In this document: in pieces, positions 1 through 5,075 of the stretch
Numbering within the stretch: position 1 is the stretch's first letter
How the letters are laid out: the number at the start of each line of letters is the position of its first letter
Source: CAIJXO01 sp041308645
GTDB lineage: Bacteria; Patescibacteriota; Minisyncoccia; Phycocordibacterales; GWA1-40-21
Length of the DNA stretch: 12,162 bases
Direction of reading: 5' to 3'
NCBI GenBank assembly: GCA_041308645.1
Contig: JBFZBC010000014.1
Span: 1-12,162, forward strand
Notes under the pieces: generated by a model
What the model was told of the DNA's origin: nothing
Seen by the model: the letters and a program-made list of their open reading frames with translations, nothing else
The model's database searches: none
Program-made: the position numbers and the translations under genes

Positions 1-168
1 GGTAAAGATGTCCTGAACCTGGTTCGTTGGCAGATTATTGGTAGAAATGGAACAGGTTTAAGAGGTAAGTACCAATTGAGTGAGTTGAAAAATGTTGCTC
101 ATGCTTCTGACTCAGAAGACGCAGCATCTAGAGAGGTAGGTCTCTTATACAGTTCTACGTTGGGATAA
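1..168 (+). CDS. ndk: Nucleoside diphosphate kinase, C-terminal part (5' end outside window)
   Basis: The first frame is open from base 1 to a TAA at 166-168 and gives 55 residues. They match the end of nucleoside diphosphate kinase, which moves the gamma-phosphate of ATP onto NDPs through a phosphohistidine in the cytoplasm. Visible are a GTGLRGKY segment (family: GTIRGDF) and NVAHASDSEDAASREV (family: NVIHGSDSxExAxREI), where the His is the phosphorylated active-site residue. The usual Gly after this His is Ala here, and the stretch before GTGLRGKY differs from the textbook form. The gene is cut by the window edge, so its start and promoter cannot be judged. Its terminator is a near copy of the one after the gene at 10983. 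The assignment is firm on motif order although only the last third is present. Confidence 0.85.
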   Translation, partial: GKDVLNLVRWQIIGRNGTGLRGKYQLSELKNVAHASDSEDAASREVGLLYSSTLG

Positions 169-200
169 GCGCATCAGAAATGGTGCGCTTGTTTTTTATT
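167..200 (+). terminator. Intrinsic terminator of ndk, overlapping its stop codon
   Basis: AAGCGCATC (167-175) pairs with GGTGCGCTT (182-190) over 9 bp with one G-U pair. The loop is AGAAAT and a T-run follows at 192-197. The left arm uses the last two bases of the ndk stop codon. The 21 nt from 169 to 189 recur exactly at 11394-11414. Confidence 0.9.
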
Positions 201-322
201 AATATATAGTGTTCAGGGGTGTGGGGTAGAATACCTTTGTTTCTGAGCCCACATTAGTAGATTCGGTATATACGGAATCACCTTACTCTTCATCAACTCA
301 GTTCTAACATCATCCAGTACTC
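201..322 (+). other. Non-coding stretch with weak hairpins, no gene seen
   Basis: No credible reading frame is present. Small structures are visible: TGTGGG (220-225) with CCCACA (248-253), alternatively GGTA-GAA-TACC at 225-235, and GATTC (260-264) with GAATC (275-279) flanking a GTATATAC palindrome. It may be the 5' part or the promoter region of the RNA downstream, but I find no good -35/-10 pair, so its role is open. Confidence 0.4.
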
Positions 323-367
323 CGCACATTATAAATTAACGCCGATGAGGCGTTTTTATAATGTGCG
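323..367 (+). terminator. Long hairpin resembling a bidirectional terminator
   Basis: An outer stem of 13 bp (323-335 with 355-367) carries an inner stem AACGCC (338-343) / GGCGTT (349-354) with loop GATGA and a TT bulge at 336-337. The inner stem flanked by an A-rich left arm and a TTTTT run looks like an intrinsic terminator usable on both strands. The right arm overlaps GTGCG at 363-367, which is also the 5' strand of the closing helix of the RNA at 363-509. The two structures therefore exclude each other. Terminator or 5' switching hairpin of the RNA are both possible. Confidence 0.55.
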
Positions 368-509
368 CCGGAGCAAGCAATTTGAATTGCTTGCGTGTTG
401 GACTCGAAAAACCCTGAGTGTATTTTTGAGAATGTAATCATTTGAAAAAATACGAAGGGTATACAGCTCCTGTAAGGAGAGAGACGCGGAGCGATCCAAC
501 CCGGCGCAC
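363..509 (+). ncRNA. Putative structured RNA of unknown family
   Basis: About 147 nt fold into a closed multi-branched structure by eye. P1 is a perfect 9-bp helix GTGCGCCGG (363-371) / CCGGCGCAC (501-509). Inside it is a hairpin GCAAGCAATT / AATTGCTTGC (373-394) and a second helix GTTGGA / TCCAAC (near 398-403 and 494-499), extendable by CTC/GAG. That helix encloses an arm ACCCT (411-415) / AGGGT (456-460) capped by GTATTTTT / AAAAATAC and AATG-TAAT-CATT, and a hairpin CTCC-TGTAA-GGAG. A strong terminator starts five bases after P1. I see no hallmark of tmRNA, RNase P RNA, SRP RNA or a tRNA and no ORF. The promoter was not found. The strand is chosen from the terminator position and is not certain, because that terminator also works in reverse. 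Confidence 0.6.
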
Positions 510-513
510 AGTC

Positions 514-544
514 AAAAAACAGCTCTAAACAAGGGCTGTTTTTT
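514..544 (+). terminator. Strong intrinsic terminator after the structured RNA
   Basis: AAAAAACAGC (514-523) pairs perfectly with GCTGTTTTTT (535-544), extended by a U-G and a C-G pair. The loop is UAAACAA. The A-tract and T-tract make it symmetrical, so it could act on both strands. Confidence 0.9.
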
Positions 545-614
545 GCTAGGGGAAGGACAGCAGAACTTGAGGTAAAGTTAGTTAAATAGTTAATGTACTA
601 AATAATTTTTTTTG

Positions 615-623
615 TGATATAAT
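615..623 (+). promoter_or_regulatory. Extended -10 promoter for the riboswitch transcript
   Basis: A consensus TATAAT at 618-623 is preceded by TGA at 615-617, an extended -10 (TGnTATAAT). No good -35 lies 16-18 nt upstream, as is usual for extended -10 promoters. The expected start is about base 630, the 5' edge of the riboswitch P1 helix. Confidence 0.75.
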
Positions 624-629
624 ATATAA

Positions 630-731
630 ATATGGTGGTAGAGAATTGGCTCAATGACCCCACAGCAACCTGCAATGCAAGGTGCTAAATCCAACTGATG
701 TTACGTAAGTCATATCAGGAAAGATATGTTT
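630..731 (+). ncRNA. SAM-I type (S-box) riboswitch aptamer
   Basis: The S-box core is readable. GGUAGAG at 638-644 is followed by GGCUC, then AAUGACCC, GCAACC and AAGGUGCUAAAUCC, in the order and spacing of the SAM-I consensus (GGyrGAGGGA, GGCCC, GAUGAAACC, GCAACC, aaGGUGCuAAwUCC). P2 keeps pairing with changed bases: GAG/CUC in place of the common GGG/CCC. P3 is GCAACC/GGUGC with a UGC-AAU-GCA tip. P4 is CUGAU (695-699) / AUCAG (714-718). P1 is short and AU-only (AUAU 630-633 with 724-727). Known members bind S-adenosylmethionine and usually control methionine or SAM genes. Here the next gene encodes a secreted Gln-rich protein, which is unusual. Confidence 0.87.
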
Positions 732-759
732 GCGTCTAGTCCACGCAGAAAATCTTTCC
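718..759 (+). promoter_or_regulatory. Hairpin competing with riboswitch P1/P4 (expression platform candidate)
   Basis: GGAAAGAU (718-725) pairs with AUCUUUCC (752-759), with an inner stem UGCGU (731-735) / ACGCA (743-747) and loop CUAGUCC. Its left arm uses bases needed for P4 closure and for the 3' strand of P1, so aptamer and hairpin exclude each other. No uninterrupted U-run follows at once (UCAUUAUCAAUAG comes first), so plain intrinsic termination is doubtful. The start codon is 44 nt further on and is not covered. Confidence 0.6.
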
Positions 760-803
760 TCATTATCAATAGTATCTTTTTATTAATTTATTAATCAAAA
801 AAA

Positions 804-1526
804 ATGAAAACTAAAATATTAATATTTAGCGGATTAGTTTTGTTTCTAGCCATTACTAATAATGTTTATGGTGCCAATCAGAATGTAGGCGAGGTAACTG
901 GTAACCAAGTTCAACAGCAAGCACAAGTTGTTAATCAAGGGGAAGTAAGTCAAGTTCAAACTCAAAATAATGTTCAGACCCAAAACGGAAGTACGACTAG
1001 TGCTGGAACACAAGCACAACAGCAGGTTAAGGTACAAAATATGGATTCAACCAGTACGCAGACTCAATTTCAAAATAAAGGAGAAATAAATCAAGTTGGT
1101 TCTACAACTGCCGCCGAGAAAAGAAGTGAAGTAGCTAGTGCTGTTCAAGAGATGCTACAAATAGCCGAGAGAAGTGGGGGAATAGGCCAACAAGTAAAAG
1201 TTATTGCCCAGGCACAGAATCAGAATCAGGAAAAAATAGAGGCTAGCCTAGAGAAGGTTCAAAGTCGTGGCGGTTTTGCTAAATTTTTTATTGGTCCTAA
1301 ATATGGAGACATAAATGAGGCTGAAGAATTGTTGGCCCAAAATCGTGAACAAATTAAGCAATTGAATCAAGTTAAAAATCAGCTTGTAAATCAAGCAGAT
1401 CAAGTTAAACTAACGGAACAAGTTCAAGTTATTGAAAAAGCTAGCATTGAGATTGAAAATACTCTAGACGGAGCACAAAAAGGATTTAGTCTATTTGGTT
1501 GGGCATTCAAATTATTCTCCAAATAG
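804..1526 (+). CDS. Secreted Gln/Asn-rich coiled-coil protein of unknown function
   Basis: 240 residues. A signal peptide is clear: MKTK, a hydrophobic stretch to about residue 20, then NNVYG-A as the probable cleavage site. Residues 25-100 are low-complexity and rich in Q, N, V and T with QVQ/TQ/NQ repeats. Residues 105-215 are charged and Gln-rich and should form helices or coiled coil, with a more distinctive part around RSGGIGQQVKVIAQAQ and GGFAKFFIGPKYGD. The C-terminus is short and aromatic (GFSLFGWAFKLFSK) and may touch the membrane. There are no cysteines or catalytic motif. No Shine-Dalgarno precedes the ATG, only an A-run. It is the only gene between the SAM riboswitch and a terminator, so it appears monocistronic. 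I do not recognise a named family. An exported or surface structural role is inference. Confidence 0.85.
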   Translation: MKTKILIFSGLVLFLAITNNVYGANQNVGEVTGNQVQQQAQVVNQGEVSQVQTQNNVQTQNGSTTSAGTQAQQQVKVQNMDSTSTQTQFQNKGEINQVGSTTAAEKRSEVASAVQEMLQIAERSGGIGQQVKVIAQAQNQNQEKIEASLEKVQSRGGFAKFFIGPKYGDINEAEELLAQNREQIKQLNQVKNQLVNQADQVKLTEQVQVIEKASIEIENTLDGAQKGFSLFGWAFKLFSK

Positions 1527-1568
1527 TTTTTTAGGTGGGGTGTTAATTTTTAGCTAGCACGAACCTAA

Positions 1569-1596
1569 TAAAAAGCTCTCGCAAGGGAGTTTTTTG
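1569..1596 (+). terminator. Intrinsic terminator after the secreted-protein gene
   Basis: CTCTC (1576-1580) pairs with GGGAG (1585-1589) with loop GCAA. The stem is extended by G-U and by an A-tract against the T-run at 1590-1595. Confidence 0.85.
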
Positions 1597-1601
1597 TTAT
1601 A

Positions 1602-1630
1602 TTGACACAAAAAAGTAATGGGTATATACT
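1602..1630 (+). promoter_or_regulatory. Consensus promoter of the metal/redox operon
   Basis: TTGACA (1602-1607), a 17-nt spacer, and TATACT (1625-1630). The -10 sits in GGGTATATACT, a string also found at the 6225-6253 promoter. The expected start is near 1637, inside the inverted repeat at 1634-1660. Confidence 0.88.
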
Positions 1631-1633
1631 CAT

Positions 1634-1660
1634 AATAGATAAACGGTCGAGTTATCTATT
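1634..1660 (+). promoter_or_regulatory. Perfect 9-bp inverted repeat at the transcription start (operator or 5' hairpin)
   Basis: AATAGATAA (1634-1642) and TTATCTATT (1652-1660) are perfect inverted copies separated by ACGGTCGAG. The repeat covers roughly -3 to +24 of the predicted transcript, a position typical of repressor operators. It could equally fold as a 5' mRNA hairpin. The DUF134 protein of the same operon is a possible binder (inference). Confidence 0.6.
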
Positions 1661-1685
1661 TAACAATTTTTAATCAAGTAAATAT

Positions 1686-1943
1686 ATGCCAAGATTAGAT
1701 GGAACAGGTCCAAGAGGACAAGGGCCAAGAACTGGCCGAGGAATGGGTAACTGTTCAGGGGCGGGCGGAGCTGGTCAGGGTTTTGGTTTGGGCAGAGGAT
1801 TAGGACGGGGGTTTGGTCGCTTTTGTTTAGGTTGCCCATTTTGGGGTAATCAAGAGGTAACAAAAGAAGATCGAAAGAAGATCTTGTCGGAAGAAAAAGA
1901 TCTGATTGAAAAAGAACTCGCCAACCTGGAAAGTGGTAAGTAA
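1686..1943 (+). CDS. DUF5320 family small Gly/Arg-rich protein
   Basis: 85 residues. The N-terminus MPRLDGTGPRGQGPRTGRGMGNC is the signature of DUF5320 proteins (MPxGDGTGPxGxGPxTGRGxGxC). Residues 24-45 are Gly/Phe/Arg-rich, followed by a CLGC pair (C47, C50) and a charged helical tail (56-83) likely to form a coiled coil. C23, C47 and C50 could bind metal. From general knowledge, such genes often sit beside DUF134 regulators and NifX-like iron-molybdenum cofactor-binding proteins. Here a DUF134 gene lies two genes downstream and no NifX-like gene is present. It is the first gene after the operon promoter. There is no Shine-Dalgarno before the ATG. The molecular function is not known. Confidence 0.82.
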   Translation: MPRLDGTGPRGQGPRTGRGMGNCSGAGGAGQGFGLGRGLGRGFGRFCLGCPFWGNQEVTKEDRKKILSEEKDLIEKELANLESGK

Positions 1944-1952
1944 TTTTTATCG

Positions 1953-1989
1953 GTAAATAAAGCCGCTTCGTATGAGTGGTTTTATTTAC
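1953..1989 (+). terminator. 15-bp hairpin after the DUF5320 gene (weak terminator or attenuator)
   Basis: Bases 1953-1967 pair with 1975-1989 over 15 bp with two G-U pairs and a 7-nt loop. The T-rich stretch lies inside the right arm and no T-run follows, so termination may be partial. The next gene begins 23 nt later with no visible promoter, which suggests readthrough. Confidence 0.5.
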
Positions 1990-2012
1990 TTGATCATTTA
2001 GCTAATAAAAAT

Positions 2013-2519
2013 ATGGCTGATATTATTCAAAAGGAAAATAAAATACTTAGGCAGATAGCTAGTAATGTGTTGGTATCTGATATAGTCAAGCCAGAGATAC
2101 AAAAGATATTGGCTGATATGAGCAAGACTTTGGACAGCCAAAATGATGCGGTGGCTTTGGCCGCCCCTCAAATAGGAATATCTCTGAGGATTTTTGTTGT
2201 TTCTGGGAAAATTTTTAATAGTGATATGAGTGATCCAAACAATATTAAAGTTCAACCTAATTTGTTTTTTATTAATCCGGTCATCGTTAAGATGTCTAAG
2301 GATAAAAAATTTATGGACGAGGGGTGCTTATCTGTCCGTCCATTTTATGGCAAGGTCCGTAGGGCCACAAAAGCAACGGTAGAAGCCTATAATGAAGAGG
2401 GTAAGAAATTTACTTTTAGTAGTAGTGGTTTACTGGCTAATATCTTTCAGCATGAGATTGATCATCTTGATGGGATTTTATTTATTGATAAAGCTAAAGA
2501 CATTAATGAAGTACCATAG
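2013..2519 (+). CDS. def: Peptide deformylase
   Basis: 168 residues, the usual length. The enzyme removes the N-formyl group from the initiator methionine of new proteins, using a metal (Fe2+ or Zn2+) in the cytoplasm. Three family motifs appear in order: motif I as AVALAAPQIG (46-55), motif II EGCLS (103-107, metal ligand C105) and motif III HEIDH (147-151, two His ligands and the catalytic Glu). Motif I is normally GxGLAAPQ, and both glycines are alanine here. The insertion at 65-82 is longer than in the E. coli enzyme. The gene lies inside a metal/redox operon rather than next to fmt. It has an AT-only upstream region without a Shine-Dalgarno. Confidence 0.95.
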   Translation: MADIIQKENKILRQIASNVLVSDIVKPEIQKILADMSKTLDSQNDAVALAAPQIGISLRIFVVSGKIFNSDMSDPNNIKVQPNLFFINPVIVKMSKDKKFMDEGCLSVRPFYGKVRRATKATVEAYNEEGKKFTFSSSGLLANIFQHEIDHLDGILFIDKAKDINEVP

Positions 2520-2536
2520 TATAATAAAATAAATAT

Positions 2537-2824
2537 ATGCCAAGACCAACCCTTTGTTTTTGTCCAAAAATTAAATTTGAGCCGAATGTGGTTTATTTCA
2601 AACCACAGGGTGTCCCTATGTGTGATTTACAGATTATTGAACTAACTATGGAGGAAGTAGAGTCTTATCGTCTCCGTCATATCAATGATTTAGAACAGAT
2701 AGAGGCCGCAGAAAAGATGGGGGCCTCGACCAGCACCTATCAGAGGATATTAAACTCTGCTTATAAGAAAATTGCCGATGCTTTGATCAATGGTAAGGCA
2801 ATAAAAATTACTAAACATAAATAA
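2537..2824 (+). CDS. DUF134 (UPF0251) putative DNA-binding protein
   Basis: 95 residues. The family pattern MPRP-x-C-x-FxPxVxYFKPxGVP is followed by L-x-x-x-x-LTxEExExxRLxxxxxLxQxEAAexMGxSxxTxQRIL-x-x-A-xxKIADALxNGKAIxI. Residues 53-75 match the sigma-70 region 4-like helix-turn-helix of DUF134 proteins. Two N-terminal cysteines (C7, C9) and C29 could sense metal or redox state, though the family role is not established. It starts 17 nt after def and ends 3 nt before the ZIP transporter gene, so all are probably co-transcribed. Regulation of its own operon through the inverted repeat at 1634-1660 is inference. Confidence 0.88.
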   Translation: MPRPTLCFCPKIKFEPNVVYFKPQGVPMCDLQIIELTMEEVESYRLRHINDLEQIEAAEKMGASTSTYQRILNSAYKKIADALINGKAIKITKHK

Positions 2825-2827
2825 AAC

Positions 2828-3568
2828 ATGATTACTTTACTAACCATCATTTTAGCTACTTTTTTAATAACATTATGCGTCTGGATTGCCGTTTTCTTTA
2901 TATTTTTTGAGAAACAATTTTTGGATAAGATTGTAATCTTTTTGGTGTCACTGTCAGCTGGTTCGCTTATGGGGGGAGCTTTTCTACATTTACTACCCGA
3001 AGCGTCAGAAATGTTAAGTATAAACTCTATCTACGGAACATTTCTCATCTCTTTTGTTGCTTTTTTCCTAATAGAGAAAGTTTTTCATTGGCGACATTGT
3101 CATAAAAGTGACTGTCCAGTTCACACTTTTGGCTATATGAATCTTTTTGGTGATAGCGTCCATAACTTTATTGACGGTTTAGTGATCGCTAGTACTTTTA
3201 TTGTGGATTATAAATTAGGCATCGCCACTACCTTAGCTGTAGCTATCCATGAAATTCCGCAAGAGATTGGTGACTACGGCGTTCTTATTTATGCCGGTTT
3301 TAAGAGTAAGACGGCCTTGTTTTTAAATTATGCAGTAGCCTTAACTGTTGTTTTGGGTGGAGTAGTGGGTTATTTTTTCCTATCACATATTGAAGGGGTT
3401 TTACCGTATCTATTACCGATCGCCGCTGGTGGATTTGTCTATATTGCGGCTTCTGACCTTATGCCAGAGATAAGAAAGGAAACAAATATTAAAAAATCAG
3501 TTACCGCTTTTGCAATTTTTGTGCTAGGTATTCTTCTTATGTATTTAGTAAAATTAATTAATCACTAA
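2828..3568 (+). CDS. ZIP family divalent metal transporter
   Basis: 246 residues with about seven or eight hydrophobic segments, a little short but normal for bacterial ZIP proteins. ZIP carriers move Zn2+, Fe2+ or Mn2+ into the cytoplasm. The two signature helices are clear: HNFIDG (112-117) in TM4 and HEIPQEIGD (141-149) in TM5, which together form the metal site. Before TM4 a loop HWRHCHKSDCPVH (87-99) is rich in His and Cys and probably binds metal. The form HEIPQE is typical of the LIV-1/ZupT-like branch. The metal cannot be read from the sequence. It is tightly packed between the DUF134 and thioredoxin genes. Confidence 0.93.
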   Translation: MITLLTIILATFLITLCVWIAVFFIFFEKQFLDKIVIFLVSLSAGSLMGGAFLHLLPEASEMLSINSIYGTFLISFVAFFLIEKVFHWRHCHKSDCPVHTFGYMNLFGDSVHNFIDGLVIASTFIVDYKLGIATTLAVAIHEIPQEIGDYGVLIYAGFKSKTALFLNYAVALTVVLGGVVGYFFLSHIEGVLPYLLPIAAGGFVYIAASDLMPEIRKETNIKKSVTAFAIFVLGILLMYLVKLINH

Positions 3569-3572
3569 TTAT

Positions 3573-3842
3573 ATGAAAGTATTAAAATTTGGTGCGGTAT
3601 GGTGTCCTGGGTGTCTTATAATGAAACCAAGATGGAAGGAGCTAGAAGCTGAAAATGTTTGGCTACAGACAGAATATTATGATTTTGATAATGATAAAGA
3701 GGCTGTAAATAAATATAACATTACTGATATTTTACCAACCTTTATTTTTCTAGATAAAGAGGATAATGAGATTCTTCGTTTAAATGGTGAAATAGGTAAA
3801 AATGAATTAGTTAATTTAATTAATCAAAATAGGAATAAATAA
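3573..3842 (+). CDS. Small thioredoxin-like protein
   Basis: 89 residues, shorter than typical thioredoxin (about 105). The active site is WCPGC (10-14) after a beta strand, and the cis-Pro is in ILPTF (P55). There is no signal peptide, so it should work in the cytoplasm as a dithiol-disulfide carrier. The CPGC centre differs from the classical CGPC and the protein lacks the N-terminal helix of full thioredoxins. It lies 4 nt after the ZIP gene and 2 nt before a thioredoxin-DsbD fusion. A reasonable inference is that it donates electrons to that membrane protein, as thioredoxin does for DsbD or CcdA. Confidence 0.9.
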   Translation: MKVLKFGAVWCPGCLIMKPRWKELEAENVWLQTEYYDFDNDKEAVNKYNITDILPTFIFLDKEDNEILRLNGEIGKNELVNLINQNRNK

Positions 3843-3844
3843 TT

Positions 3845-5065
3845 ATGAAGGCTTTTATTAAAAAAATAGTTTATATTTTTATTTTTACGTCTATTTTTTG
3901 TGTGGGCCTAGCAGAAGCCTCAACTAATAATATAAACGCATACTTTTTTTATGGTGACGGTTGCCCCCACTGTGCAAAAGAAAGAGAGTTTTTGTTTGGT
4001 GCTTTGACAAATGAGTATCAAGGATTGAAAGTCTATGAGTATGAAATTTATAATAGTCGGGATAATATTACTCTATTACAACAAGTATTGAAAAAACTCG
4101 GTGCTAATACTGACGGAGTGCCATTTTTTGTTATTGGAGATAAATATTTCGTCGGTTATGCTGAAGGTTTGACTTCTAAAATGATAAGTCAAAGAGTCGC
4201 TGAATGTTCAGCCAGCGAATGTCCTGATTCTGTGGCACCAATTTTGGGTTTTGTAGAAAAAGATATTGCGCCAATAATAATAGAAGATGTTACTAATGTA
4301 GAGCCTGTAACGGAAGAAAAAAATATAGAGCTACCTTTTCTGGGAGAGATCAATATTACTGATTTTTCCTTACCTTTATTAACCGTTATCATTGGGGCAC
4401 TTGATGGCTTTAACCCATGTGCGATGTGGGTATTATTGTTTCTAATCAGTCTGTTATTGGGGGTAAAAGACAGAAAGAGGATGTGGTTATTGGGATTTGT
4501 TTTCATTGTGGCGTCAGCCTCTGTTTATTTTCTTTTTATGTCAGCTTGGCTTAATTTAGTTTTATTTTTAGGTTTTGTTTCTTGGATTAAAATTTTAATT
4601 GGTCTTTTGGCTTTACTTGGTGGTATTTATAGTATAAAGGAATTTATTTTTGATAAGACTTCTGGTTGTAAGGTGTGTGGTAATGAAAAAAGACAACGAA
4701 TATTTGAGAGAATGAAACTGGCCGTTCAACAAAATAGTCTGTGGCTAGCAATAGGAGGAATTATTTTCTTAGCTTTTGCCGTTAATTTAGTAGAGCTTAT
4801 TTGTTCAGCTGGTTTACCAGCGATATATACTCAAGTATTGGCAATGAATAATTTAGCTAGTTGGCAATATTATTTTTATATTTTGGTTTACATCCTGTTT
4901 TTTATGCTTGATGATTTATTTGTCTTTTTTGTGGCAATGATTACCTTAGAGATGACTGGTATAACTACGAAATATGCTAGGTTATCCCGTTTAATCGGGG
5001 GTTTAATTATGTTGATTATTGGTCTTTTACTAGTCTTCAAGCCCGAGTGGTTAATGTTTGGATAA
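3845..5065 (+). CDS. Exported thioredoxin-fold domain fused to DsbD/CcdA-like membrane domain
   Basis: 406 residues. A signal or anchor helix (5-25) is followed by a thioredoxin/glutaredoxin-like domain with YGDGCPHC (C40, C43) and cis-Pro in GVPFF (P93). After a linker (about 130-170) come about six membrane segments with the CcdA/DsbD paired cysteines in GFNPCAMW (C192) and ELICSAGLP (C320). A loop carries another CxxC (C275, C278). DsbD-type proteins pass electrons from cytoplasmic thioredoxin through the membrane cysteine pair to an outside thioredoxin fold, keeping exported cysteines reduced. Here carrier and outer acceptor are one chain in the order acceptor-membrane, unlike E. coli DsbD (alpha-beta-gamma). 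The preceding thioredoxin gene supplies a likely electron donor. Confidence 0.88.
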   Translation: MKAFIKKIVYIFIFTSIFCVGLAEASTNNINAYFFYGDGCPHCAKEREFLFGALTNEYQGLKVYEYEIYNSRDNITLLQQVLKKLGANTDGVPFFVIGDKYFVGYAEGLTSKMISQRVAECSASECPDSVAPILGFVEKDIAPIIIEDVTNVEPVTEEKNIELPFLGEINITDFSLPLLTVIIGALDGFNPCAMWVLLFLISLLLGVKDRKRMWLLGFVFIVASASVYFLFMSAWLNLVLFLGFVSWIKILIGLLALLGGIYSIKEFIFDKTSGCKVCGNEKRQRIFERMKLAVQQNSLWLAIGGIIFLAFAVNLVELICSAGLPAIYTQVLAMNNLASWQYYFYILVYILFFMLDDLFVFFVAMITLEMTGITTKYARLSRLIGGLIMLIIGLLLVFKPEWLMFG

Positions 5066-5075
5066 GACAATATTT

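Noticed and set aside
357..362. Consensus-like TATAAT as promoter of the structured RNA
   Set aside because: It has no -35, and a start near 369 would leave out most of the 5' strand of the closing helix. The motif is part of the 323-367 hairpin arm.
201..803. Possible tRNA, tmRNA, RNase P RNA or CRISPR array in the gene-free region
   Set aside because: No T-loop or CCA-type end, no RNase P P4 signature, no tag-peptide frame and no regularly spaced direct repeats were seen.
1998..2255. Minus-strand ORF opposite peptide deformylase
   Set aside because: It is a shadow of a gene with all three deformylase motifs. The same applies to the minus-strand ORFs at 846-1037, 1660-1863, 4189-4506, 4888-5070, 7849-8121, 11136-11399, 11344-11625 and 11855-12070.
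5058..5075. Upstream ATG for the YibE/F gene
   Set aside because: It overlaps the previous gene and would put polar residues before a clean signal peptide that starts at 5076.
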